In this document: positions 17,100 through 25,225 of the stretch, piece after piece | Layout of the letters: every line of letters begins with the position of its first letter | How positions within the stretch are numbered: the first letter of the stretch is position 1 | Assembly: GCA_021775495.1 (NCBI GenBank) | Contig: JAJFHT010000018.1 | Coordinates: 1-50,259 of the forward strand | Source of the DNA: Hyphomicrobiales bacterium | GTDB taxonomy: Bacteria; Pseudomonadota; Alphaproteobacteria; Rhizobiales; Rhizobiaceae | Length of the DNA stretch: 50,259 nt | Direction: 5' to 3' | Notes under the pieces: generated by a model | The model's database searches: none | The model's input: only the letters and a program-made list of their open reading frames with translations | What the model was told of the DNA's origin: nothing | Program-made: the position numbers and the translations under genes

Positions 17100-17164
17100 T
17101 CGCCTGCCCGTCGGTGGCAACCCCTGCGGTACCGGACAAACCAAAATCAAAGGACTTAATTCAG

Positions 17165-19219
17165 ATGGTCAAGAACGCCTGGAGCGAAACCGAGGCAACT
17201 CAATTTGTCGAAGCGGCGGGCGACGATCCTGCAGATCGCGAACTGGCGCTGAGAGTTTATACGTCGCGTCTGATCGGGCAGAACCCCGACCTCGTCATGC
17301 ACGGCGGCGGCAACACATCGGTGAAGCTCAGCCGGCCGGACATTTTCGGCAATGATCAGCGTGTGCTGCATGTCAAGGGAAGCGGCTGGGACCTGGAAAC
17401 GATCGAAGCCGCTGGCCTGCCTGCTGTCAGAATGGATCCGCTGATGGACCTGAGACAACTCGATCATCTCAGCGACGAAGATATGGTCAATATCCAGAGA
17501 TGCAATCTGCTGGATTCCACATCACCGAATCCTTCGGTCGAGACGCTGTTGCATGCCTATCTGCCGCATACCTATGTCGATCACACCCATGCGACGGCCT
17601 TCCTGGCATTGGCGAACCTTCCGGATGTCGATCAGGCCGTTCACGAAATATTCGGTGACAAGATAGCCCTTGTGCCCTTCATCATGCCCGGTTTCCAGCT
17701 CGCCAAGGCCGCCGCACAGGTCTATGAGGACAACCCGGCGGTCGAAGGCCTGCTGCTCGTCAATCACGGCCATTTCACCTTTGGTGACAGTGCCAAAGCG
17801 TCCTACGACAAGGTCATCGAACATACCAACATGGTCGAGCGTTGGTTTGAAGGCCGTCACAATCCCACCACGGTTCCGCCCCGCGCGAGTGCCTTTTCGG
17901 CCGACAGCATTCTGCCGACGCTGCGCGGCGTTCTCGGCGACGCTCAGGCGGAGTTCACCCAGTCTCGCGACATCGCGATGCCGGTATTCGATCTCAGAAC
18001 AGGCGACGGAATATCCCGGTTTCTGCAGCGTAGCGATGTGGTTGAACTCGCGCGGCGGGGAGTTGCGACCCCCGATCACGTCATTCGCACCAAGCAGTTC
18101 CCGTTGCATTTGACCGGCAGCGTCCTTGAGGCTGGCCGCCCGGCCATATCCTCGGCGGTCGCCGGATTTGTTGATGATTACCGGGCCTATTTCGACCGCC
18201 AGGTTGTCCGCCACGAGGGTGGAAAGGTCATGATTGCACCGACCCCGAACGTATTCTGGTTGGAGGGCCTCGGAGTGGTCGGCAGCGGTTCGAACAAAAA
18301 GGCTGCAAAGATTGCCGCCGATATTGCCGAACAGACGCTGACCGTGATGGCGGACGCCGAGACCGCCGGCGAGTTTCGGCCGATCGGCGAAGCCGACACG
18401 TTTGACATGGAATACTGGTCGCTGGAGCAGGCGAAACTCGGCAAAGGCGCCGCGCCCCGGTTTTCTGGAAAGGTGGTGATGGTGACGGGCGCCGCCGGAG
18501 CCATCGGTCTTGCCACGGCGAAGGCTTTTCAGGCTTTGGGGGCGGAGGTGTTTGTGATCGACAAGGACAGTTCGGCGTTGGAACAAGCGCTGAAATCCCT
18601 TGGCGCGAACAGTGCCGGTATAACCGTCGACATCACGCACGATGATGGCGCGGAGACAGCTCTCGCGGCCTGCATTGCAGAGTTTGGCGGCATCGATATT
18701 CTGGTTTCAAACGCCGGAGCCGCTTGGTCCGGCACACTGCTCGACCTCGATATCGGCGACCTTCGAAAGAGTTTCGAACTGAACTTCTTTGCGCATCTTG
18801 CGTTTGGAAAGGCCGCCGCCCGGTGTTTTATCAAGCAGGGTCATTCGGGACAGGTGCTGTTCAATGTTTCAAAACAGGCGGTAAACCCAGGAAAGGGGTT
18901 CGGCGCCTATGGCCTTCCCAAGGCGACAACATTCTTCCTGTTGCGGCAGATGGCTCTGGAATTCGGCGATGCCGGAATCCGGGTCAATGGCATCAATGCC
19001 GATCGCATTCGCTCCGGACTGCTGACGGACGGCTTCATCGAGGAACGTTCGAAGGCACGCGGTGTCGATGTGGAGACCTATATGGCGGGAAACATCCTGA
19101 AACGGGAAGTCGAAGCTCGACATGTTGCTGATGCCTTCGTCGCCCTTGCGCAAAGTGAGCGCACCACCGGTCATGTCATGACTGTCGATGGCGGAAACAT
19201 GGAAGCTGCACTTCGTTGA
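17165..19219 (+). CDS. Bifunctional class II aldolase / short-chain dehydrogenase (RhaD-like fusion)
   Basis: I choose the ATG at 17165 with AGGA ten bases ahead (684 residues); a GTG at 17114 is an alternative. The N-terminal 400 residues are a class II aldolase: MHGGGNTSVK, the zinc ligands in DHTHATAF and VNHGHFTFGD. The C-terminal part, from about residue 430, is an SDR with VTGAAGAIG, SNAG, serine in FNVSKQ and YGLPK. This architecture is known from rhizobial rhamnulose-1-phosphate aldolase/lactaldehyde dehydrogenase, which splits the ketose phosphate and oxidises the aldehyde. Without a rhamnose kinase or isomerase nearby, rhamnose is not proven as substrate. Confidence 0.9.
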   Translation: MVKNAWSETEATQFVEAAGDDPADRELALRVYTSRLIGQNPDLVMHGGGNTSVKLSRPDIFGNDQRVLHVKGSGWDLETIEAAGLPAVRMDPLMDLRQLDHLSDEDMVNIQRCNLLDSTSPNPSVETLLHAYLPHTYVDHTHATAFLALANLPDVDQAVHEIFGDKIALVPFIMPGFQLAKAAAQVYEDNPAVEGLLLVNHGHFTFGDSAKASYDKVIEHTNMVERWFEGRHNPTTVPPRASAFSADSILPTLRGVLGDAQAEFTQSRDIAMPVFDLRTGDGISRFLQRSDVVELARRGVATPDHVIRTKQFPLHLTGSVLEAGRPAISSAVAGFVDDYRAYFDRQVVRHEGGKVMIAPTPNVFWLEGLGVVGSGSNKKAAKIAADIAEQTLTVMADAETAGEFRPIGEADTFDMEYWSLEQAKLGKGAAPRFSGKVVMVTGAAGAIGLATAKAFQALGAEVFVIDKDSSALEQALKSLGANSAGITVDITHDDGAETALAACIAEFGGIDILVSNAGAAWSGTLLDLDIGDLRKSFELNFFAHLAFGKAAARCFIKQGHSGQVLFNVSKQAVNPGKGFGAYGLPKATTFFLLRQMALEFGDAGIRVNGINADRIRSGLLTDGFIEERSKARGVDVETYMAGNILKREVEARHVADAFVALAQSERTTGHVMTVDGGNMEAALR

Positions 19220-19252
19220 GCCGCGCAATCATCGGAGCCGGCCAGTCAGATG

Positions 19253-19276
19253 GGGCAGGCCGCAATCGGCCCGCCC
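19253..19276 (-). terminator. Hairpin after the second CxxC-peptide gene
   Basis: GGGC-A-GGCCG (19253-19262) pairs with CGGCC-C-GCCC (19267-19276) with one mismatch. It lies ten bases beyond the stop of the peptide gene, in the same relative position as the hairpin after copy A, though the sequences differ. No T-run. Confidence 0.35.
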
Positions 19277-19285
19277 GATGACATA

Positions 19286-19501
19286 TTATTTGCGGATTTT
19301 CAGCTTTGCCTTGGCGGGCTGACTGGCCTGCAGCTGCTGGACGGATGACTTGACCTTCTTCTTCGGGCGGTCGCCCTTCACCACGATCGGTTCCATGTCG
19401 CAATAATGGCACGGGCCGTTGTCGATGGCGGAAGCTGTGGTCGGGATGGAAGCGGTTGCGCCGATGAGGGTTGCAAGGGCGATCAGGGTCAATTTCGACA
19501 T
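19286..19501 (-). CDS. 71-residue secreted CxxC peptide, copy B
   Basis: Same signal peptide, same CHYC motif and same lysine-rich tail as copy A at 4878. Only two residues differ (Asn to Ser and Gln to Lys, both near the C-terminus), and three of the five base changes are silent. The 5' leader is conserved as well, so both copies are probably expressed. It sits directly after the aldolase/dehydrogenase gene, on the opposite strand. Confidence 0.75.
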   Translation of the reverse strand: MSKLTLIALATLIGATASIPTTASAIDNGPCHYCDMEPIVVKGDRPKKKVKSSVQQLQASQPAKAKLKIRK

Positions 19502-19590
19502 TTTGAATTCTCTCTCTCTTTGGTTGACTGCCTTGGCTGTTGACCTCCGCAGATATGGATAGGTCGCGGCCGTGAGAGAAAAGGTTCAAA
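19286..19590 (-). repeat. 305-bp direct repeat, right copy
   Basis: Partner of 4878-5182, same orientation, about 96 percent identical by eye. The offset between copies is 14408 bp, and everything between them belongs to the sugar/polyol block. Confidence 0.95.
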
Positions 19591-19784
19591 CATTTTTCAA
19601 AAAAGATGTGTCAGGCCATAACATCCTGTGAAGCCGGCGTCTGCCGGCGGTCGCGTGCTTGCCATAATCGTCTGAACAATCCGCTTTGCGTGTTTCTGCC
19701 GCGAGATGACAGCATCTGCCTGGCAGGTCACGTGGGTTTGGGGAATGCCGAAATTTTCAGTCCTGTGGTCTGAACAATCGTTAA

Positions 19785-20834
19785 GTGAGCGCCCCGGTGA
19801 CAGACCCGTTGAGACGATGGCTTTTCCTTGTTGTGTTCCTGGCATGCACTCCGGCCCTCTCGGAAACGATCACTCAGCCGTCGCGCTGGATCGGTCAGGT
19901 TGACGCGCGGACCGGGCGTTTTGGCTGGCCCGGAAGCGGCCTGGAGCTTGGCTTTTTCGGGACCAGGCTGGACATTGTTCTCACCGACACCGGCAGGAAC
20001 AGCCTGATTGTCGAGCACGGTGGCAAGGTCCGGCGCATTGATCTGGCAAAGGGCGAGAAGACCTATTCGCTTGCGCGAGATTTTGAGAACCGTGCCCATC
20101 GAATCAAATTGCTGCGGCGCACCGAAGGTTTGTTTGGAGCCACTGGATTTATCAAAGCCACAACGGATGGCAGGTTTTTTCAAGTGGATGCGCCCGACAG
20201 GCAGCTCCTTGTCATCGGCGATTCCATTTCGGCCGGTTACGGGATCGAAGGCCGGGACAGGAACTGCCGGTTTTCTGCCGACAGCCAGAACCACTATCTG
20301 ACTTTCGCAGCGGTCGCCGCACGCCGGTTTGCCGCTGATGTCACGACGCTGGCGATTTCAGGCCGTGGGCTGTCCCGCAATTATGATGGCAGTACCCACA
20401 AGATCATGCCGGAACTGATCGACCGCCTGGTTTCGGACAGAAAACCGGTCCGAAATTGGCCGCGAGATACGGTTTCGGTGATCGTTGTCCACCTAGGAAC
20501 GAATGATTTTGGCGGCGGGTATCGCCCGGTCGGATTTGTCGCCAAATACGCGGCTTTTCTGAACGAACTCAGGACCAACAGCCCGAAGGCGGTCATTTAC
20601 GCCGCCATCGGTCCGATGCTCGACAGGGCAGGGTTCAAGGCCGCCAGCCGTGCCATCGAGTCCGCCGTCACGACGCGCCGGGCGGCGGGCGACACCAGCC
20701 TCCGCTTCCTGGTTTTCCCGCCCGGACAGCAAAGCTACGGCTGCGACTGGCATCCGAACGCAAAAACCCATCGGCAAATGGCGGACCTGCTGGCCGCGGC
20801 GATTGAAAGGGATCTGAAATGGACAGCCCGGTAA
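19785..20834 (+). CDS. Exported SGNH hydrolase, carbohydrate esterase family 2-like
   Basis: A 349-residue protein with a signal peptide (RRWLFLVVFLACTPALS), a beta-rich N-terminal domain of about 100 residues, then an SGNH domain: GDSISAGYG (nucleophile Ser147), GTNDFGGGY and DWHPN near residue 325 (catalytic Asp-His). The order, beta domain before SGNH, is that of CE2 esterases, which remove O-acetyl groups from polysaccharides. The start is GTG at 19785 (a second GTG at 19797 is possible). Its 3' end overlaps the next gene, an acyltransferase, by 16 bp, so the two are coupled. Confidence 0.8.
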   Translation: MSAPVTDPLRRWLFLVVFLACTPALSETITQPSRWIGQVDARTGRFGWPGSGLELGFFGTRLDIVLTDTGRNSLIVEHGGKVRRIDLAKGEKTYSLARDFENRAHRIKLLRRTEGLFGATGFIKATTDGRFFQVDAPDRQLLVIGDSISAGYGIEGRDRNCRFSADSQNHYLTFAAVAARRFAADVTTLAISGRGLSRNYDGSTHKIMPELIDRLVSDRKPVRNWPRDTVSVIVVHLGTNDFGGGYRPVGFVAKYAAFLNELRTNSPKAVIYAAIGPMLDRAGFKAASRAIESAVTTRRAAGDTSLRFLVFPPGQQSYGCDWHPNAKTHRQMADLLAAAIERDLKWTAR

Positions 20835-21880
20835 TTGCAAGGGTCCCCGCGCGTGAACCTGCCGTTCCGCTACAAAACCCCCGCACGTCAAATCGCCTGC
20901 CGGCGCTTCAGGTGCTGCGTTTTCTGGCGGCTTTTCTGGTCGTGCTTTTCCATGTCGGCGCCGGGCTTGAAGCCGAACGCATGCTGTCATTCAATCCTTT
21001 TCGCTACGGTGCCAGCGGCGTCGATGTGTTTTTTGTACTCAGCGGCTTCATCATCGCCTACAGCACCGATCCGGATCGTGGGATTATCCACTTTCTAAAG
21101 CGCCGCATCGCCCGCATCGTACCGCTCTACTGGTTTCTGACCACCGGCGTCGTTGCCATCGCCCTGCTGGCGCCGCAACTGCTCAACAGCACGGAAGTGA
21201 CAGCTGAAGCCCTTTGGAAATCCTACCTGTTCATCCCCTATCAAAGACAGACTGGTTTTGTTCAACCGCTTCTCTTTCTCGGCTGGACGCTGATTTATGA
21301 AATGTACTTTTATGCCGTTTTTGCCGTGTCGCTGTTGGCCGGCCGCCGTGCCTGGTTGCTCGCCTGCGGCGCAATTGCGATTGTCGTTGCCGCTGGCCAG
21401 GTGATGCCGGGGGCATCGGTTGCCTGGCGGTTTTACTCCGATCCGGTCACCCTGGAATTTGTTTTCGGCATTCTGCTCTATCAGTTCTACATGCGCGGCA
21501 CCGTATTGAAGCGGGGGTCATGGGCGCTCGGCATCGCACTTATCGGTATCGGCGTTGCGCTATATATCGTTGGTTTGGAATGGCCGCGCGCTGCCGGTAA
21601 GGGGATTCCCGCACTTCTTTTTGTGGCAGCTTTTCTGTGCCTGCGATTCCCGCACGGCAGGATCCTGGCACTGCTTGTGGTCCTGGGAGATGCGTCCTAC
21701 TCGCTCTATCTGAGCCATCCATACATCGTGCAGGTTCCGATCAAGCTGTTGAGCGACCGCCTCAATCTGCTCCCGGTTTCGATGATCGCGGGCTGGTTCG
21801 TCGTCATTGCGTTGGTCGCGTCGGTGGTTCTGTTCTATTGCATCGAAAAGCCGGCTCAAAAGCTGATCCTGCGCAGATGA
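20819..21880 (+). CDS. Acyltransferase family 3 membrane protein (OafA/Exo type)
   Basis: A 353-residue integral membrane protein with about ten helices. RFLAAFLVVLFHVG carries the family's key Arg and His near the N-terminus, followed by GASGVDVFFVLSGFII and KRRIARIVPLYW. These proteins transfer acyl groups, often acetyl, to sugars of exopolysaccharide, lipopolysaccharide or Nod-factor type molecules at the inner membrane. The gene overlaps the 3' end of the esterase gene and is likely translated with it. Convergent with the carboxyltransferase gene, 59 bp away. Confidence 0.88.
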   Translation: MDSPVIARVPAREPAVPLQNPRTSNRLPALQVLRFLAAFLVVLFHVGAGLEAERMLSFNPFRYGASGVDVFFVLSGFIIAYSTDPDRGIIHFLKRRIARIVPLYWFLTTGVVAIALLAPQLLNSTEVTAEALWKSYLFIPYQRQTGFVQPLLFLGWTLIYEMYFYAVFAVSLLAGRRAWLLACGAIAIVVAAGQVMPGASVAWRFYSDPVTLEFVFGILLYQFYMRGTVLKRGSWALGIALIGIGVALYIVGLEWPRAAGKGIPALLFVAAFLCLRFPHGRILALLVVLGDASYSLYLSHPYIVQVPIKLLSDRLNLLPVSMIAGWFVVIALVASVVLFYCIEKPAQKLILRR

Positions 21881-21939
21881 TACCGGGTGCCGGTGCCAAT
21901 ACGTTCGAAGTCACTTGAACCAGCTGTGTTGCGGGCGTT

Positions 21940-23700
21940 TCATCCGGTTTTTGCGGCGGTGACAATTGTCTGAACAATTCGGTTTCGGGTTTCGCTCGGA
22001 TCGATCACGTCGTCGAATTCGAAGAAAGCCGCGGCGTTGAGCGCCCGGCCCTTGTCGTAGAAGCTGTCGACCAGCCGCTGGAATTCTTCTGCGCGCCGGG
22101 TCTCGTCTTCGATCGCAGCCAGTTGATCACGCATGCCGAGGCGCACGGCGCCTTCCAGCCCCATCGCGCCGAATTCGCCATTGGGCCAGGCGAGGGTCAG
22201 GTCGGCGGCATGCAGAGAACCACCCGCCATCGCCATAGCGCCGAGCCCATAGGCCCGCCGCAGAACAACAGCCACCAACGGCACGGTCAGCTGCGCGCCG
22301 GCTGCAAAGAAATCACCGATCGGTCGAAATTGCCCGGTCGCATCGGCATCCGGCCCGACCATGAAACCCGGCGTGTCGATCAGCGAGGCAACCGGCAATC
22401 CATTGGCCTGGCAAAGCCGCAAATGAGTCGCTGCCTTGGCGGCCGCGGTGCCGTCGATTGCACCGCCCATCCGGCCGGGATCATTCGCAAGTATGCCGAT
22501 CGGGTGGCCATCGATCCGGGCCAGCATCGTCACCATGGCGGTGGCGTGTTCCGCTCGCAGTTCGATCGTCGTTCCGCTGTCCACTATCGCTGAAATCACT
22601 GAGCGGATATCGAACACCGTCCGGCGATCCTGCGGCATCAGCTGTTGCAGATCGCCGGCCGCAGGACACACTGCGTTCGCGGCGTGTCCGGTCAGCATGC
22701 CGACCAACTGTCTTGCCAGTGCCGTTCCTGCGGTTTCGTCTTCAACGACAATATCAAGCGCGCCGTTTTGCGCGTGAACCTCGGCCGGGCCGATCTGTTC
22801 CGGTGCGAATGTGCCGAGACCGCCGCCTTCGATCATCGCCGGCCCGCCCATGCCGATATAGGATTTGCGCGTTCCGATGATCACATCGGCGACAGCGGCA
22901 AAGGCCGCACTTCCGGCGAAACAATAGCCGTGCACCATGGCGATCACCGGCGCGACGCCGCGCAGTCTTGCCAGATTGCGGAAGGTCATCACATCAAGCG
23001 ATGCGATGGAAATGCGCATAGCGTCGAAATCATTCGGGCGTCCGCCGCCGCCTTCCGGGTACAGCACCAGGGGCAACTTCCGGCGGTGGGCGAGTTCGAC
23101 AATCCGGTCGACTTTCTTGTGGTGAAACCAGCCTTGCGTTCCGGCCATGACGGTGTAATCGACGGCCAGCACCGCGACCGGCCGGCCGTTGATCGTCCCG
23201 CTGCCGACGATTACGCCGTCGGCGGCACTGCGGTCGATCAACTGGGACCTGTCATGAGTTTCATGTTGTGCCGCCAGCACGTGGCCGCCGATCTCGCTGA
23301 ACGATCCGTCATCGAGCAGGTCGTCGACATTCTCACGCGCCGTGCGGCCGCCCGAGGCATGGCGCTTGGCGACGCGGCCGGCACGGCCCGCATCGGAGAG
23401 GGCATGGCGGCGGGTCGACAGTTCTTCGACCAGCGGTTGGGCGGTGGGGGAAGGGGTATGGTACTTCTGGCCGTTGCCGGTTTCGCCGGGTTCGAACGTC
23501 AGCATTGGCGTATCGGCGTCGACCATGTCGCCTTCTTTCACATGAATGGCAACAATCCGGCCTCCTGTCGGCGCCTTGTGTTCGGTCAGCATTTTCATCA
23601 ATTCGGTGACGACCAGCACCGTATCCTTGCCGACCGTGTCGCCGGGCCTGGCCATCACATGGGCGACCACCCCTTGCCCGGTCGCGGAAATCTGTTTCAT
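21940..23700 (-). CDS. Acyl-CoA carboxyltransferase with N-terminal biotinyl domain
   Basis: A 586-residue fusion. Residues 1-75 are a biotinyl/lipoyl domain with the acceptor Lys36 in TELMKMLTE. From about residue 95 follows a carboxyltransferase of the AccD5/PccB type, with both crotonase-like halves: YTVMAGTQGW, GYCFAGSAAF in the first, GHPIGILANDP and SLIDTPGFMVGP in the second. Such enzymes move CO2 from carboxybiotin to an acyl-CoA. In most systems the carrier is fused to biotin carboxylase, not to this subunit. No biotin carboxylase gene is nearby. AGGACAGG precedes the ATG. Confidence 0.85.
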   Translation of the reverse strand: MKQISATGQGVVAHVMARPGDTVGKDTVLVVTELMKMLTEHKAPTGGRIVAIHVKEGDMVDADTPMLTFEPGETGNGQKYHTPSPTAQPLVEELSTRRHALSDAGRAGRVAKRHASGGRTARENVDDLLDDGSFSEIGGHVLAAQHETHDRSQLIDRSAADGVIVGSGTINGRPVAVLAVDYTVMAGTQGWFHHKKVDRIVELAHRRKLPLVLYPEGGGGRPNDFDAMRISIASLDVMTFRNLARLRGVAPVIAMVHGYCFAGSAAFAAVADVIIGTRKSYIGMGGPAMIEGGGLGTFAPEQIGPAEVHAQNGALDIVVEDETAGTALARQLVGMLTGHAANAVCPAAGDLQQLMPQDRRTVFDIRSVISAIVDSGTTIELRAEHATAMVTMLARIDGHPIGILANDPGRMGGAIDGTAAAKAATHLRLCQANGLPVASLIDTPGFMVGPDADATGQFRPIGDFFAAGAQLTVPLVAVVLRRAYGLGAMAMAGGSLHAADLTLAWPNGEFGAMGLEGAVRLGMRDQLAAIEDETRRAEEFQRLVDSFYDKGRALNAAAFFEFDDVIDPSETRNRIVQTIVTAAKTG

Positions 23701-23788
23701 GCTGACCTGTCCTGAAAGCGCTGTGAATCAACAGCGATGGTTACGCCGTCACCATTTTGACAGAGCATTCAGGTGATGCAAGGAAGGT

Positions 23789-24268
23789 CTAAAGTTGCGG
23801 GTCTGCCCAGAAATGCAGGTCGCGCTTCCAGCCGCGGGCCAGCCGCTGGGCTTCCGCCACCTGCTCGCGGTTCATGCGACGGAGGATCTTGATTCGATTT
23901 TCACGAGCCCGTTCATCGCCTTTGGCAGCCGCTAGGTTGAACCACATATGCGCCATCACCGCATCCTGCACCACACCCGTTCCAAGCGCATAGGCAACAC
24001 CCATATTGACCTGTGCCCCGGTGTGGCCCTGTTCGGCTGCGTGGCGTAGCCAGCGTGCGCCTTCCGATTTGTTGTCGGAAGATCCGCGCCCTTTGATATA
24101 GGCCAGACCCAACTTGTACTGCGCATCGGCATCACCGCGGTCGGCGCTTTGCCGCCAGCGGCCTACTGCCGTATTGGCATGGCTCTTCCTGTCAAGGATG
24201 CCCATTTCGACTTCAAAAGGAACCGCCCGCAATTTGGCGGTATTTGTAGCCCGTCTCTGTCCCAGCAT
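23789..24268 (-). CDS. Sel1-repeat protein
   Basis: A 159-residue protein with about three Sel1-like repeats between residues 35 and 120: DADAQYKLGLAYIKGRG, GHTGAQVNMGVAYALGTGV and MAHMWFNLAAAKGDERA. These alpha-helical hairpins bind other proteins. No signal peptide, so probably cytoplasmic. A strong GGGGAGGGG site precedes the ATG. Function unknown; related small Sel1 proteins are common in rhizobia. Confidence 0.85.
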   Translation of the reverse strand: MLGQRRATNTAKLRAVPFEVEMGILDRKSHANTAVGRWRQSADRGDADAQYKLGLAYIKGRGSSDNKSEGARWLRHAAEQGHTGAQVNMGVAYALGTGVVQDAVMAHMWFNLAAAKGDERARENRIKILRRMNREQVAEAQRLARGWKRDLHFWADPQL

Positions 24269-24314
24269 GGCGAACCCCTCCCCATGAACCCCTACAGAAT
24301 AGCCACTGTTATGG

Positions 24315-24330
24315 TTAATTATGGGTTAAC
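24315..24330 (+). promoter_or_regulatory. CtrA-type binding site (TTAA-N7-TTAAC)
   Basis: TTAA at 24315-24318, seven bases, then TTAAC at 24326-24330: an exact match to the full CtrA consensus. It lies 47 bp before the Sel1 gene start and about 540 bp before the che operon. CtrA controls motility and chemotaxis genes in many alphaproteobacteria. Confidence 0.6.
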
Positions 24331-24562
24331 ATTCCGTGATTGCCATATGTCCGGACTGCTCCCCACGCCATTTGTGAGCGCGCGAATGGTTTTGAATTGA
24401 AATCAGCCAGGTGATGCCCGGCGACACCATTGGGACACGTATAGCAACTCGCGCTTTCACGAGCGGCTTCTAATTCGACAAAATCTTCGTCGGCTGATCA
24501 TTAATTGTTAACAACTTTCTCAATACCATGCGAACAGTTCAGGAGGGGCAAATGCCCCAGGC

Positions 24563-24679
24563 ATGAGGCCGTTCTTGAGTCCCGGAAAATCCGGAATGTT
24601 GGATGAGAAGTTCAAGCATCTGGGGCTTGCGACGAACGGTTTGCGACGGACCATGTCCGCAGTTCCAATATTAATTTGA
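24563..24679 (+). CDS. Doubtful 38-residue reading frame in the che leader
   Basis: ATG at 24563 opens MRPFLSPGKSGMLDEKF..., ending with a TGA at 24677. An AGGAGG lies about 16 bases upstream, too far to be ideal. No family is recognised; it may be chance or a regulatory leader peptide. Confidence 0.2.
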   Translation: MRPFLSPGKSGMLDEKFKHLGLATNGLRRTMSAVPILI

Positions 24680-24873
24680 ATAGTCAGCCGGATAATCATT
24701 CCGGCGATTTCAGATCAGCAGCGTATTTCTCACCTTTTTCACCATGCGAAACGGTCGGTTAAACGGCCGAAACGGCATGTCTTGGGAACGGACAATGGGC
24801 TTGTCTGTTTGCCAAACAGGCATTGCGGAATTCCGCGATGCTGAGCCGGGGACATACAGGGGGGCTGTTCACA

Positions 24874-25221
24874 GTGGAACTGGTTAGCGAAATTGATGTG
24901 TCGGAAGAACTGATTGCCATTCCCGAATCGTCCGAGGGCGACGAGGGGCAGGCTGAAACCTACAAACTTGCTGCGAACCTGCGCGGTGAAGATGCGGCGG
25001 AACTTGCCGGTCATCTGCTTGAGCTGCGCGGCAGGAATCTGGTTCTTGATATCTGCGAATTGGAGAGGATCGACACGCCTTGTGTCCAGGTCCTGTTGTC
25101 GGCTGCGCAGCTTTGGCGCGGCGACGAATGTTCCATCACCATAGACGGTCAGGCTGAGGTGTTGGAGACAACGCTCGGCCTGCTCGGAATTAATCCCGAT
25201 CGAATTCAAGTTGGAGTGTGA
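24874..25221 (+). CDS. cheS: STAS-domain chemotaxis protein, CheS-like
   Basis: The STAS core is clear: YKLAANLRGEDAAELAGHL, then LVLDICELERIDTPCVQVLLSAAQLW and a C-terminal helix after ITIDGQAEVLE. I prefer a GTG at 24874 (115 residues) because AGGGGGG lies nine bases ahead; an ATG at 24838 is possible. In Sinorhizobium meliloti the protein at this place, CheS, binds CheA and speeds dephosphorylation of CheY1. Position and fold support that role here. The serine often phosphorylated in anti-sigma antagonists is replaced (ERIDTPC), as expected for a binding partner. Confidence 0.75.
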   Translation: MELVSEIDVSEELIAIPESSEGDEGQAETYKLAANLRGEDAAELAGHLLELRGRNLVLDICELERIDTPCVQVLLSAAQLWRGDECSITIDGQAEVLETTLGLLGINPDRIQVGV

Positions 25222-25225
25222 GAGA

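Larger units (their letters stand above)
24269..24873. other. Leader region between the Sel1 gene and the chemotaxis operon
   Basis: About 600 bp without a confident gene. It contains a perfect CtrA-type site (24315-24330), the pattern TTAATTGTTAAC near 24506-24517, a short hairpin GGGGC-AAAT-GCCCC at 24545-24558, and a doubtful 38-codon frame. The che operon promoter must lie here. Confidence 0.6.

Noticed and set aside
17165-19219. Calling the aldolase/SDR fusion rhaD
   Set aside because: The architecture fits, but rhamnose isomerase, kinase and regulator are missing from the operon, so the symbol would claim too much.
19597-19845. Minus-strand frame of 82 codons before the esterase gene, with a piece RIVQTI like the carboxyltransferase end
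   Set aside because: It overlaps the start of the esterase gene, has no ribosome site and the likeness is only six residues, traced to the shared GTCTGAACAAT motif.
24506-24517. Second CtrA site at TTAATTGTTAAC
   Set aside because: The spacing between the TTAA halves is three bases, far from seven.
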